Assembly (NCBI GenBank): GCA_037176845.1
Contig: JAYKXP010000134.1
Coordinates: forward strand, 60,304 to 124,303
DNA length: 64,000 nt
Origin: Paramarasmius palmivorus
Lineage: Eukaryota > Basidiomycota > Agaricomycetes > Agaricales > Marasmiaceae
Direction: 5' to 3'
The notes under the pieces were generated by a model, which searched no databases, was not told where the DNA came from, and saw nothing but the letters and a program-made list of their open reading frames with translations. Shown piece by piece: positions 13,461 to 25,179 of this stretch (positions within the stretch are counted from its first letter, which is position 1; every line of letters begins with the position of its first letter). Both the position numbers and the translations under genes were made by a program.

Positions 13461-13651
13461 TTAATCCTGGATCAGAGTCAGATAATGTTCAGACTTTGTT
13501 GTTGACATGATGTTCGGATATTTCGGACTTATGGTACACGGACCGCTTTTCCTTTTCCTTTTGATCACGACATTCCTTTATGTATATTTGTACTTACCCG
13601 AGTCCGGATTCATTCTGAGGGCGCTGTAACTGCCTCCCATTCTTTCTTTCC

Positions 13652-13826
13652 TCAGTTGTGTTATCACCCAACTGAGGTATGTTGCTTCTATTTACTTTCC
13701 CTTGATGATTATGCTTATGGTTACTGTATCTAGCTTTGTATTGACTACACTCTGTCTAGGTACAGTTATATATAGTTGTGTTATCACCCAACTGAGCTTT
13801 GTATTGACTACGCTCTGTCTAGGTGT
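13652..13826. repeat. Duplicated hairpin and flank
   Basis: The palindrome CTCAGTTG..CAACTGAG with loop TGTTATCACC occurs at about 13652 and again (AGTTGTGTTATCACCCAACTGAG) at about 13772. Each is linked to a copy of CTTTGTATTGACTAC(A/G)CTCTGTCTAGGT. A local duplication inside the putative element; function unknown. Confidence 0.6.
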
Positions 13827-14930
13827 GCTTCGGGTTATCCTCTCATCACATGAAAGATCTGTTACGGGTGTGAGTTTACCATTCACGCAGTTCTAATATG
13901 CTTTGACACTGGACGCGCCCCTCGAGATGTGCCGCTCTCTGATGGGTGTCCAAGTCCCTGGGTACTTGCGGCTTCTTTCCGGGTAAGAGTACATTTGTTC
14001 TTCTTTCAGCACTCTGCACACGCTGATGCAGTCCCTACTTTGCAAGTCCCTCCATGATTCTTCCAGCGGTCACATGGGGCTTTATATTTGATGTTAGTTA
14101 CAGTCTGTATATCAAAGAAAGATCACATACAGTTGTTTATGCCAGTTGCAGGCACAGTGGTGGGCATCACAGTAGGAGTGGAGTTTCATATTGCTCTTGG
14201 TACTCTTCAGGAACTTTGAACACTACTTTCAACTTCTGGCCAACAATGGTGGCTCTTGAAGTGAAAATGTAGTCAGTAGTGATGACATTCCAATAGAATA
14301 TGACTTACACTTCAATTCGGTTAGGTCTGGTTGGTTGAGGGGTTCCAGCTTCGAGTTTGGGAAAGAGACCAAGGAATTTGGAGGAAAGTGGATTAGGGCA
14401 AGCTGGAAAGTGTAGGATGATTCAGCCATTCCCATGTCCTTCTCCATTGATGAATGGTTGGGAACGTTCCATAGAGGTTTAGAATAGAGATACTTACAAT
14501 GTTCTGACTTGTTTCCAAATCTATATGCCCATGTTTGATGTTCCTTTGTCACTATGGAGATGGAGCTGATATGAAGAGCAATAAGTCCTATAAACAGAGT
14601 TATGAGCTGAAGTCCCTGAGATTGGACTTCCTGCTAAAATGGCAACAAAATGGTGTGACGGGTGCAAGGTTGTTGTAACCCTAATGAAAAAAATCATTAG
14701 AGTTACATACATTGGTTAGGCAGGTCTGGCTGGCTCAATCTGCCATGTCATGTACATAAGAACAGGCACACCTCAGGCAGACCTTTCCTTTCTTCCACTG
14801 TGACCATTGTCGATGGGCAGTTGTTGACATACAGCGTACAGCATGCATGTAGTGAGTGCTCCTTTGTTCTCAATGTGCTTCTTACTTACCCATATTACTT
14901 GTAATATCAAGCCCACACCAAAGGGTGTGG

Positions 14931-15341
14931 TGTTAGAATAATTTATCCTTTCATGGTTCATCATGATCATCTGCACTTTACATTGTTCATCTCTGATATT
15001 TGTATTCGTTCATCATTGTTCTATACACTGACCGCATGGTTCCATGCTTCTTGCTGTTACTCCATTGCCTTGGTGTGGCAACTTAATTAGTACATATCTG
15101 TATTATGCTGTTGAACATTGGACTATATAAACTGTACATATCTACTGTTGAATATCATCGTCTCTTGCTATTGTCTTGCACCAGTACTGCTAAACCCAGT
15201 CCCAAGGCTCTTCACAAGTCTTTCGATCACCAATCGCTGTCCTTAGACCTTGCTGATTCACTTAGGCATCGATCACGGTCCACTTGATTTGGCATCAAGT
15301 GTTAGGCGCTTCACCACTCGCTTAGATTATTGCTGCTAACA
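14931..15341. mobile_element. Solo LTR, same family as 5580-5990, TSD TGTGG
   Basis: It starts TGTTAG and ends CTAACA, is 411 bp long and nearly identical to the copy at 5580-5990. The perfect 5-bp duplication TGTGG lies at 14926-14930 and 15342-15346. It sits inside the element framed by the GGATTAATCC inverted ends, so it inserted later than that element. Confidence 0.93.
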
Positions 15342-15454
15342 TGTGGGCCAGCACGAATTCAATAAAACTTGTGTAATGAATTGGAAGGATTTCAGTACAT
15401 ACATTATTCAAATGATACTAGTATATCCAACAGTTGGCAGTTAAATATCAATTC

Positions 15455-15560
15455 CATTGTGGTGCATTGGTTAAATTGCTACTCGCATTACCAATGACTT
15501 CCCTTAGTTCTACAGTTCAAACCTGCGGAGGAGCACTAATTTGAGATGTCTCTATTTTTA
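15455..15560 (+). other. tRNA-like (SINE head-like) sequence
   Basis: GTGGTGCATTGGTTAA at about 15459 resembles a Pol III A box (tRNA D-arm). AGTTCAAACCT at 15513-15523 resembles a B box (T-arm). The spacing of roughly 50 bp is right for a tRNA-derived promoter. No full cloverleaf is seen, so it is not a working tRNA; it may be a SINE head. Low certainty. Confidence 0.3.
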
Positions 15561-17226
15561 AATGCTTAATAATGTCTGGTGCATTTCCATGCAAATGCGC
15601 CAAAGGTTAGTAATCATGATGTCCACTCATTAATTTGCTTGCCTATTTTATTGTTTCAGTAGCTAGTTCAATAATAAAAGTATTGTGCTCAATATAAATG
15701 TAAGTCAGAAAATTAGTAGCCTACATTCCCAGTTACTGGCCCTGAGTAGAATAGCAGATATCGGCCAAAACATTGGAAATATCGGGGGACACAAATAGAG
15801 GCCGTGGGAAGTCCTAGAAATGCCTGATAAAGCACGAATTCTCATTTCATTCCGAATTCATAATCTAGACCCTTTTGGTAACCATCTTCACCTCAGTATT
15901 ACTCTGATGCTAACATTTGACGAGCCAAGTGAAGAGGTCAAGTTTATTATGAGTTTATATTGTGCGTTTACTCCTTTTCTGCCCTTCCCAATACTCAACA
16001 GTGTTGTAGGCTTTGTCTAGGTAGCTGTTTAGAAATGACATTATGGAGCATTGGGGAAAGCAAGAGGACGCAAAGAGGAAGCTCGTCAGTGGCAAGGGTA
16101 AAATGAGGCGGAAGGTGTCAGATGACATGAGTGCTGCTGGAGAGTTGCGAGATCTCGAACCCGCATGCAACAATGACTATCAAGGGTGGCAAGTGTGATG
16201 GAGCGTAGCTTTTTCCTTTCGTTTCTCTAAGTCCCCTTATCTATTTTCTTATCTTCATCTTATCATTTTCCACTTATATCGCGTACAGCCTCTCATCCAC
16301 CGGAACATTCTACATCATTCTTCCATTGTTCTACATCTTTCCGTATCATTCTGATTGCTTACTTGTACAATTCTCGCCGAGACAGACTCTTCACATATAA
16401 ACCGTAGCTGTAGATGCCTAGTTCCCCATCTTGACCTCTTGGTCATTTGGGCTAGGCAAGTCATCTTGTATTTTATTCCTTTAGTTATGCTAACTTGGTC
16501 ATTTGGGCTAGTATCTGACTTGTGTCTGCCTGCTCAACGTCGTATAGAGCCTTGTGCCTACACCGGATCACCCCCTTTTTCCTTATCATCATCGCTCAGC
16601 ACTGCTATCTGTAGAGAGGTAGTTGGTTCGCCCTCACAGCAAGACCTCGAGAATTATGCTCAAGGTAGCCTGGAGGATGAGGACAAGGACTAGGATACTG
16701 ACTATCCTAGACTAATCTGATCAATCCAAAATTACTATCCCAAAATTGAATCTCTTCTTCTTTGAACAAAATTGATAACAGATTAATCCAGGATTGTGAT
16801 CCCAGAGTTAGATTACTATTCCGAAATGATTGAAACCAGTAAGAATCTGAACAAACAGGATTAATCCTGGATAGCTATTCTAGTTGCACTTTCCATCTTG
16901 AATCCTATGATTAGTTATATAATGGTCAACCAAGATTAATCTTGGACTAATCCTCGATTCCAAACGGCATATGCAAACTAAGAGCAATCATTCACCGATG
17001 ATTAAACAGGATTAATCTGAGATTGATCCTACATTATAACCAAGATCCTTACTAGTCTGAGGGGGCAGATATTGCATGTTTATCTGAGGATCAATCCAGG
17101 ATTATCATGACCCAGAATCCATATATTATACACCCATGAGTTGTCCATTAATCCCAGGATTATACATTGGGATCACCTCTACTGACTGGATGACAGTATA
17201 TATCTACTGGAGATTAATCCTCCAGT

Positions 17227-18589
17227 CTGGTATTCCTGTACTTTCTTGTCTGTCTATGTTGTTGATCCACTGAATCTGCTCACAGATGTCTCGTCCCACA
17301 TTGGGTCTTCAGGGCTCCCCAGGAACACAGTCATAATCATATCACTTCTGTTGTACATCTGCATCCTCAGGTTCAACACCAACTGAAACAGGCTAGGCAC
17401 CTCGGCTATGTATCATCGCTCTGCATACCCACATGCGCCCCTATCCACCTCATTTTATGGGTCAGGCAACCAGGAAACAAGCACTCCAATACCAAATGCC
17501 TGCCCTTTCCCGAGAATCACCTTCAACCACAGCAAGCGCCAAGCTCTTGGAAGGATATAAGTGCTCATGTTTCTCTTCCTAACCACTCAGTACTGTCGCA
17601 CTGCCGTTTTCCTGATTCTGAAGCTCGGAGCAAAGAAGCTGAACTTGGTTGACATCAGCTCCATGCAGGAATAGGTTTTGGCAAGCTGTTCTCTGGTGTA
17701 GCCATGGTCCGATTTGCAAGATAAAGACTGCTTGATTGGGTGATCTCAGCACAGGGTGAAAACGATGAGATCTTGAAATGAAGAACCATTTCACAGGATC
17801 TGAAGTTGCAGGCTTTTTTTACCTTTCTAATCACTTTGACCGAGTCACAGTTCTCAGTACTCCAATAGCCTTGAGTACCTCACAGTGTACCTCCTCTAAC
17901 GACATTCTCCCAAGATATACAAGGTCCAATTGCGCAAAGACTTCAAATGTCTGCCGACCTTCGCTATCTGGTTTGGTCGCAGGACTAGGAATCACAATGA
18001 AGGCATCTATGCCAACATGTCTACTTGGGCATTACAATGTACATATGCTCTCAACTATGTGGGTGATGTTCTTCTCATGTTGCTCAGTACTCATATACGT
18101 CTCAGATAACAATGGTGAATGGCATCTCCTTCATAATCTTGCAGTGTCCTCATCTGGGTTACTGCAATGATATCTCAAGTTGGGAATCTTGTATTTGCTG
18201 AAGGTCGGTAGGCAGTACATCCAACATGTAAGCCTCAACTTCTAAGTGCTTCGCCTTTCTGACACATTTTGCTACTTCAAGCTCAAGGTATTGTTGGCTA
18301 TACCCAAACCTACCTCACTTCATATGAAAAGGTGCTTAAGGTAGATTTAGAACAGCCAGGGCAGGGCAGTGTTGGGGGCAGGGAGTTTAGCAATTGTAAT
18401 TGTACTGTCTATCTCACTGGAAATCTTTACCTCTTATGTTCTCTATGCATATAGTATCTTTGTATGATCTAGCTTGAATACTAGAGGCTATGTTGTATCT
18501 ACTTTCTGTATGCAAAAGCTACGCAATAGTGGGAGAGGCAGGATCAAAGTGCTGTTCAGTTGCACACTTCCACTTCTGACTAAGGAGCA
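17227..18589. other. Intergenic, nothing recognised
   Basis: A frame at 17778-18170 (plus) and one at 17579-17794 (minus) lack domains and splice support. No repeat was recognised by eye. Confidence 0.35.
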
Positions 18590-18720
18590 GCACGGGTTAG
18601 CCGGGTCATGTCCAGGTTACGGGTTTCCCCGTTGATGGGTACGGGTATGGGTCACTGAGTTCATACCTGGCAGACCCGGCAGGTCCGGCAGTGTTATGAC
18701 ATTGGCATCAATGTCCAAGC
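18590..18720. repeat. CGGGT-rich cluster, possible transposon end
   Basis: Within 130 bp there are several CGGGT/ACCCG-type words (CACGGGTT, CCGGGTC, ACGGGTTT, ACGGGTAT, GACCCGGC). Clusters like this are typical of subterminal regions of hAT-like elements. No partner end or transposase was found, so it is only a candidate remnant. Confidence 0.3.
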
Positions 18721-20869
18721 TAGGCCTCACTATATATTTATTTAGGTCTTGAAGTACGAAAACCTCACAGAATAAGAGAGTTGGTTATCTACATGACTCT
18801 ACATAGATATCGGACAGTTGAGCTGTTTAGCCTGATCAGTGATCAGGCACGCCCCAAATTTGTAAGACCCCTTTTTCAAACATTTCCAAGGTAGTGACAC
18901 TCACCGTGACCATCCCTTTCTTACCATCCACCCAACATGACACGAACAAGTTCAAAAGCATCTAGCCCCATATCTGACAATGATTCTTCAAAGCCGTCCT
19001 GCTCTCGCAAGCTATCATCCATGGGTGCAGCCAGTTGCGATCAACGACCCATTGATTGGGCCAAGGGCATGAGAGGTTCTATGGTAAAAAAAAAGGGGTA
19101 TCACCCCCTGCTGGTAAGCTCATCAACATTTCTTTACATAAAAATAACTAATAGCAACATCAGCTTTGTCATCAAAGAACAAAGATGCCAACAAAGGCAA
19201 AGCGAAGACTATCCGTTAATACCACTTAGTTTCGGTGAAATCACCTAATACTATGACTGCTCTCAGTGTACAAAAGCACTCTACTGTGGCGTAGTTGTGC
19301 AAGTGTGGTTCGGCGTGATCAGAGTTGCCGCGCTTAGAGATATCTACTCAAGCTTGGTCTCAAGAGGGGTAAAATCTCTTCTATTCGTCGAAGTTCTAGG
19401 AAAGTACACCTGTATAGATGCGTAATAGGGTCATCCTTGCTTCTATAAGCTAGGAAATAAGGCGCCAAGGGCTATATGAAGCTGGTCTTGGTTCGATCTA
19501 AACTGCCTCGAGTGATCTGACTCTCTCTAAGGTAAAACTACAGCACAACTGCCGGAAAACAGCCACCAAAACTGTCTTCTATAAAGCACGCAAGCAAGGA
19601 AGCTCAGCCACCAAAACCGAGGCCTTCTCTACGATGCTAAAGTGTAACCCAACTGGTTAAAACACTTCCAGAACGCCACCAAGACGAACTAGTATAAAGT
19701 TTCACTAATAGGAGAAGTGTAGAGCAATACACAAAGCCAACAACTTGGTCTTCATCGCGACCTCTCAAGTTCTTGTCTGCAGTAAGATCTCAACTAGTCT
19801 TCTCAATAAGGCTAGGGCCTGACTTGGGTAGAGTTCTGATCGGACAATAGCAATCTATTCATACGATAACCACATACAACGCGTAACGTGCAAGTGGGGG
19901 GCAGAATCCTCTGCAGTCCCCGTACATTTGGTGTCCTTTTTATACTGTCCAAGGTGAATAAACTGAATAATAGGTAATCTGAGTCGGAATAACTGTGGAA
20001 CGAGATGGAAAAGAGATGAAACAGAGTTGGGAGAGAGATACAACGAGAAAATATACATATCAGGGAAATCTATAGGTCACAACGTCCATATATGGCACAA
20101 ATAGTGTGACGAGCGAGTAGTAACACTCCGTTTTAAGGTACAGGAGTTGAATCCTGGCCAACGGGTAGGCGTTTAGCCTTTATAAAATTTTCTTTTCCAT
20201 GCGCCAAGCGCTTTTCCACCAATCGGAGGCCTGGCAGGGTCCTCCCGAGCTCCTCATCGCTCAACACCGTTCCTCCACATAACGCTGCCTCTAAATTTTC
20301 TTATCCACTCCATGTGGACGTGTTCCAATAAGGTATATCAGAGGGAATCTGCTTCCGCCACTGTAACAACAGTTTGAACAGCTTTGCCTCCGCTCCGATC
20401 AATAGGTTCAACTTCGGCTGACAGGTCTCTAGACCCTTGCCGTATCCAGCATCGGTGATTTCCGATCAGTTTCCCCCTCTGCCATCAGTCCCGAGTGATG
20501 CCCGAGCCAGTATAACTCTTCTGGGTGTATGAAGGGGTAAATTAACTTGTAAGAATCCCTTTGGTGCATCCAGTAGGTGATCTAGGTGTAGTCCGTAGTG
20601 AATTCACTTAAGGACCTTCTCCCTACAGTTTTCAGGAGGTGATTGTACTTCGACAACCACTGGTAGAAGTAAAAGTGGTGGCCAGATACCCATGTGGGGC
20701 ATACCATGTACCAGGATCCACTAATATAACCACCTAAAACACCTTCCGTCCAATGACTAGCTATTCAGGGCTCATACTAGTCCTTCTATAACCATTATGT
20801 GTTTATGCAACAATGATAATGTGCAAAACTAGCATATTTGCATTCGAAAAAGAAGTGATTAAAGTCAGG
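18721..20869. other. Gene-free stretch with a second tRNA-like trace
   Basis: No convincing gene. A frame at 18937-19248 has a serine-rich start but no recognisable domain. At about 20104-20160, GACGAGCGAGTAGTAACACTCCG followed by CAGGAGTTGAATCCTGG resembles A and B boxes of a tRNA-derived sequence; the T-arm stem is intact but the loop lacks a C. This is a possible decayed SINE. Confidence 0.3.
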
Positions 20870-21808
20870 CGTATCACCGTCCTATCCCGCACCTGTATCC
20901 ACTCCCAATCTACTACATTTCCTCCATTGCACCTCCTTCTATAGCTTCATCCTCAATGTGACTCCTATGAACATCTATTCCCCTCCATCAGGCCACTCCA
21001 ATCCAAAAATCACGGTGCAGTCAAGCTTGCTTCTCAAGCTACCAGCAAGGCTCGACTCCAGTCTCCCAGATGCTACTACATCCATTCCACGCAAAACAGA
21101 AGAATATAGATGAGGAGGCAACTACATGGGAAATAAAACACAGTCAGGGAAACAGAACACATATGGAGATCTGAGGAAGGTTTTGAAGAGACTCAGACAC
21201 AAGCTTTCTCTACCCTACTGCTCATCTTGCTTCCTGGTTGTGTTCATTTGCTTTACGTGTCACCCACCCCGGAAACAACGTGATATGAACATATTCACAT
21301 GGAAGTTGAATACTGAGTACATCTAGAGGTATGTACATATCCCTTGAGGTCAAAGAGACATCATTCACTAAAAGGATTGGCACCAGGTGTTGCACATGGC
21401 AGCAACAGCAGGGACTGGAAGAAGGGAAGGCAGCAAAGAAGGATGGTATTTAGGATGGGGCAGGAAATACATAAAGAGTATGCTGGTATTGTTGTTTGGC
21501 CTATGCTTTGGAGGATGGAGGATAGAACCATGACTATTGCATTTGGGGGATTGACAATGTACAAATGTACTGTTACACCATGTTGGTCCTCCTTTCTGAG
21601 CCCTTGTATCTTTGCATACCATAGCAAAGCCATTGGATTAGAGGAAACCAGCCAGGTTTTGAGTAGAAAGATGTGTAGAATCTATGTTGGAAGAAAAGCT
21701 GGTGTACAACACATCTTATTTTCTCTGAATGCTGCTGGTTCAACTAAATCTCCAAAATATATGTTGGACATCATTATGCCTAGCCTCAAGTTTGCTGTGT
21801 CAGCATGA
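20870..21808 (+). repeat. Dispersed repeat A, copy 2
   Basis: It aligns with about 2880-3800 along most of its length (see repeat A, copy 1). Differences are frequent, many of them transitions. The 154-codon frame at 21344-21808 lies wholly inside this repeat, and the matching part of copy 1 does not keep the frame, so I do not call it a gene. Confidence 0.55.
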
Positions 21809-22201
21809 TTGGAATCTCAATGAATGCAAATACACCCACTAAATTGAGAACTGAAGTGTCCCAGTAAGCTAGATAGTTCATATGTAGCCCATTTTGTCTC
21901 TTGTTGACTACATATGAGTCTATCAACTGCCATTTCGCATTCTTCACCTCACTGCTGGGGTTTTCAAGACCATTTATATAATAGAGCTTCACAAATGATG
22001 CAATACAAACTGAATTATTTCTACCTGGCTCTCATATCTGTGCCAGTCAATATACATAGTACAATATAACCCAAACAATGAACCTGTCATCATGATGAAA
22101 TGTAGCCTGAGTGTAAAGTAAAATAACAAGACAAGAAGTCCATTCAACAGAACCCAAATCAACTCTTCTAACCTATAGTCCCATGTCAGTTGCACTGGGA
22201 C
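21809..22201. other. Intergenic, downstream of the gene at 22202-22766
   Basis: Nothing recognised; it would contain the 3' UTR of the minus-strand gene that ends at 22202. Confidence 0.35.
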
Positions 22202-22766
22202 TCACTGACCCCTCAGCTTCTTGGCCTGAAGCCCTGGCCTCTTTCGTGCATTTTCAAGAAGCCGTTGCTTCTTTGACAATGCTGGCTTGAAGCGTTTGTT
22301 TGCTCTGACCTCAGCAAAGGGTTCCTGTTTCTCCATTGATCCTGAGGTATTCCTCTTGCGTTTGTGAGTGCCACTACCTTGAACAGATATGGATGAATGT
22401 GATGGGCCAGTGTTTGACATATCTTCACTGTCATCATCCAATTCTGGGAGAGAGATTCTTAGTGTAACAGTTGAGTACAAGATGGGCAGGTAACACACCT
22501 TGAATAGAGCCAGAATCCTTGACCCTTACCCACTCCCTCCAGTTCTTCTTACCAGCCTCAGAGTCAATCTCACACCCCCAAACATGTAAGATGTGTAAGA
22601 GCTGCTGGAGGACCTGATCCCATTCCTTTGGGCTTGATTCATCATCAAGTCCTTTCCGGGACAAGTCCAGTTGCTTTGCCAGACCTTGCATGTCATCTAG
22701 GAGATTGTCCACTGTACATTTTGTCAGAATACACTCCAGGTGGGAAGAACAGGTAGGCTGCACCAT
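22202..22766 (-). CDS. Small two-exon hypothetical protein, basic nuclear-type tail
   Basis: Two minus-strand frames join cleanly. Exon 1 is 22766-22499. The intron 22498-22444 has GTGTGT and CTCCCAG borders. Exon 2 is 22443-22202. The join keeps the phase (codon split 1/2) and gives about 169 aa. The N-terminal half is predicted helical (LDDMQGLAKQLDLSRKGLDD, then WDQVLQQLLHILHVWG). The C-terminal 60 residues are strongly basic (KRKR, NKRFK, KKQR, ARKR, KKLRGQ end), like a nuclear or nucleic-acid-binding tail. I do not recognise the family. Upstream exons may exist. It could also be part of a decayed transposon gene, since the transposase at 28478 ends in a similar lysine-rich tail. Confidence 0.45.
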
Positions 22767-23172
22767 TGACTAACCGCAAGAGCCAGCTATTCACAAAAAT
22801 GTCATCATTGCTGACCCAAAGTTGAAATTGACAGTGTCATACAGGGGGTTAGCTATGGATTTGGTCAGAATACATGTTGAGAAGGAAGAATGGGTATGTA
22901 GCACTGACAGCACTTCTTGACAAGAGTGTGAAAGATCAATGAGAATCTCTTGAGAATGTAGCCTAAATCCTTCACTTGCATGCTTGTTACTGGTGTATAT
23001 TCCATATCTGAGGGTGTCAAAACGGGTGCTGGGAAGGGAAAATGGGAGGCTGTCCTACAGTGGAAGATTAACATGGGGATCTTTGAGAGGTTGATTGCAA
23101 AAAGTTGAGGTGAACCAGGTTCTCTTCATGAAGAGCATCAATGGAGAGTCAAGGACATGAATCAGATCTCAC

Positions 23173-23652
23173 CTTGCTTCCGAGAATGTTTCAAAATCTC
23201 TCTTCCATGCCTTCTCAGCGTCAGCTCCATCATACTTGATGACAGTGAACTGGGTGCCTCCATGGGGAAATAGTTGGACAGTTTGGGTCGTTGCATGGGC
23301 CTTCAAACATCCTAGAAACTTGCCTCCACGTACTTGCCACTCATAGCGGGAGAGATCTTCGTGGTGTACATTCTGTAAAGCAATGACATCGCCGAGGAGC
23401 ACTTGGCGAAACTATGAAGGAGTGAGTCAACCGTGTTTCTGTTCAAGTGGCTGTTCTGCTGACCTCGTCGTAGATGGTTCGCTTGAATAGAGCTTGACTG
23501 GCATGAGAGCAGCCAACGGTCATGGATTCGATCTGGACATGATGTCCAACGACGCCGTGGTAGGTGTTGTTCGTCTGATCTCGGCCAACGTCGTTAAAGG
23601 TTCCGCCGTGTATTTTCCGAGAGTTAATACCGTAGGGCATGTCGAAGAACAC
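23173..23652 (-). pseudogene. 5' fragment of an agaric-type hypothetical gene (GGTFNDVGRDQ family)
   Basis: Exon 1 (23652-23464) contains IHGGTFNDVGRDQ, an N-terminal motif that I recall from many mushroom hypothetical proteins. The intron 23463-23412 (GTCAGC..CATAG) keeps the phase. Exon 2 contains FPHGGTQFTVIKYDG followed by AEKAWKRDFETFSEAR, the segment that in these proteins precedes a kinase-like NPNVxQLF stretch. Exon 2 ends at a good donor (AAG|GTGAGA). The next expected exon is present only as frame-broken text: near 23110-23070 on the minus strand, bases resembling the QLFxxNQP codons are out of frame. I read this as a truncated, dead copy. Confidence 0.6.
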
Positions 23653-23807
23653 TGGGGAGAAGAAGAACTAGGGAGGAAGGAGGGGATGGTAGTGGTTGAG
23701 GGCAAAGGGCAGAATGCGGTGTGTAAAACATGAGGCGGAGTGCTGTGGATTTATATATTCAGTGATAGTGGGCTTTGATAGGATTGTACTTACCTATCGT
23801 GGTCGGC

Positions 23808-24268
23808 AGGAGGAATGAAATGAGGATGTAGTGTGATGCATCCTGTATATCACAGGCTTGCCAGTCAGTCCAAGCCATGCCGATGTGTTCGGGTGGATGG
23901 AGGCCGTGTCCTTCTGGCGTTAGATGAGTGTTAGCAGCGTGTTTTGGGCGTTGAGTGAGACCTGGGATAGTAGCACCACCGAGTCCTGAGTCAGTAAGAC
24001 GTTGAGCGAACGAGAGAAAACGCACCAACTTGAAAGACGTTCCGCGGATGCAAAGCAACAGCCGTGCGATAACCACGTTTTGTTCGTTCCGGGCAACTCG
24101 GGCCATCCAGGTCTTCTTCCCTTCACCGTCCAGCTCGACGCTCCAGCTCCAAACCACCGACTGAGGGAAAAGAAAGGATGGTATCGAGGAAACGAGCATC
24201 AAATACTTGAGGAAGCCGTCTATGCAGTCCATGCACACCAAACTTCCATCAAGACATTCCCGTCGCAA
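23808..24268 (-). pseudogene. Possible minus-strand gene remnant with several introns
   Basis: A frame with coding character (VELDGEGKKTWMARVARNEQ, then RLLLCIRGTSFKL) is flanked by plausible splice sites: an upstream intron GTATTT..CCCTCAG, then GTGCGT..GACTCAG, then GTCTCA..CGCCAG. Joining them in phase gives a short peptide ending at a TAG near 23808. No domain was recognised and the start is unclear. It may be the decayed end of a gene, or chance. Confidence 0.25.
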
Positions 24269-24390
24269 GCAGCACTTTGGGGCTTCCAGTTCCAGTTCCC
24301 AGCCTCTGTAGGTTCCTGCTTTACCATCTTTTACTCGTGCACTGTCTGATAATCTCCAAGATCCTATGCATAACGATATGGGTTAGTTGA

Positions 24391-24908
24391 TGAACACCTT
24401 TCCTGGGTAGAGAGGAGATTGGCTAGTACCCCTTTTCACTCTCACCACCATGATGTTTCTTCAACGACGCTCTCCACCTTCCGAAGATCTCATAGTCCTT
24501 CTACCCCCTCTGATTATCGACCGCCAGTTGGTTTAATAGGTTGAAAAACTGAAATTGACCAGGTGTGTAGTACATACCTCTTCCCCTCATCATCCGGCGA
24601 ATCTCATTCTCTTTTCCCCAGTTTGTTCAGCAATATGACCACCAGCCAACACAAATCCTAAACGACATGTCCTGCCTCGCATGACACCCCTTTGCGTCTA
24701 AAACGCTCCGGTGGAAGAAGAGCTCCAAGCACCGTCCTATCCTGCTATCCTGGATTCCTACGCTCATCCCCTACTACACCCCCAACCATCGCACCTCCCT
24801 TCCCCGTTTCGTCTTCAATGCGACTATCACGAATATTCATCTGCCTCTATCAAGCCACTCAAACGGTCAGGCTCGCGTTCTCAAACGAGTCATCTAGGCC
24901 TTGACACC
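24391..24908 (+). repeat. Dispersed repeat A, copy 3 (cut by the large transposon)
   Basis: It matches about 2585-3110 (CACCATGATGTTTCTTCAA, CAAGCACCGTCCTATC, AAGCCACTCAAACGGT). The match stops where the large transposon begins at 24909. The sequence right of the second transposon copy (from 44305) does not obviously continue repeat A, so the pre-insertion site cannot be rebuilt by eye. Confidence 0.6.
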
Positions 24909-24995
24909 GGGTAAATATTTTTTTGCGCGACAGGGCGAACCGGGGCGAGACGGGCGCGAGCTGGACGCAAATGAGCTGGGCGCGAACTGAGCGCG
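24909..24995 (+). repeat. Left TIR and GGGCGA subterminal repeats, copy 1
   Basis: GGGTAAATATTTTTTT is followed by GGGCGA, GGGGCGA, GGGCGCGA, GGACGCAA, GGGCGCGA and GAGCGCGA at 10-12 bp spacing. The pattern matches the inverted right end (about 35036-35088). It is a likely binding field for the transposase's zinc finger; that role is inferred. Confidence 0.75.
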
Positions 24996-25179
24996 AAGAA
25001 CATCGTTAGAAGAATATCATAAGTCACAATAAGGAATACCTACCGTCTTTGTACTATATTGCTTTGGTTGTTCAATATCATGGACTCGCAGATTTACACG
25101 CGAGCAGTTGGTTATCACGCGCATTGTCTGACTTGCCTTTTGCTACGACGACTATCACTCACCCTCTTTTCCTCTTCGC

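Larger units (their letters stand above)
12964..17226. mobile_element. Putative 4.26-kb element with long GGATTAATCC-rich inverted ends
   Basis: The two ends are inverted copies. About 50 bp at 12964-13010 match the reverse complement of about 17180-17226, including the block GTAGATATATACTGTCATCC found at 12981-13000 and inverted at 17187-17206. Both ends continue for about 0.5 kb (to about 13490 and from about 16700) as a field of GGATTAATCC/TAATCCTGGATTA motifs. Inside are a solo LTR (14931-15341), a tRNA-like sequence (15459-15525) and no intact transposase frame. This suggests a non-autonomous or decayed DNA element, or a foldback element. No target duplication was confirmed. Confidence 0.6.

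Noticed and set aside
20104..20160. Functional tRNA gene
   Set aside because: Only D-arm-like and T-arm-like parts are seen, with a defective T-loop; no acceptor stem pairs.
21344..21808. 154-codon plus-strand frame as a gene
   Set aside because: It lies inside diverged repeat A, and the matching part of the first copy does not keep the frame.
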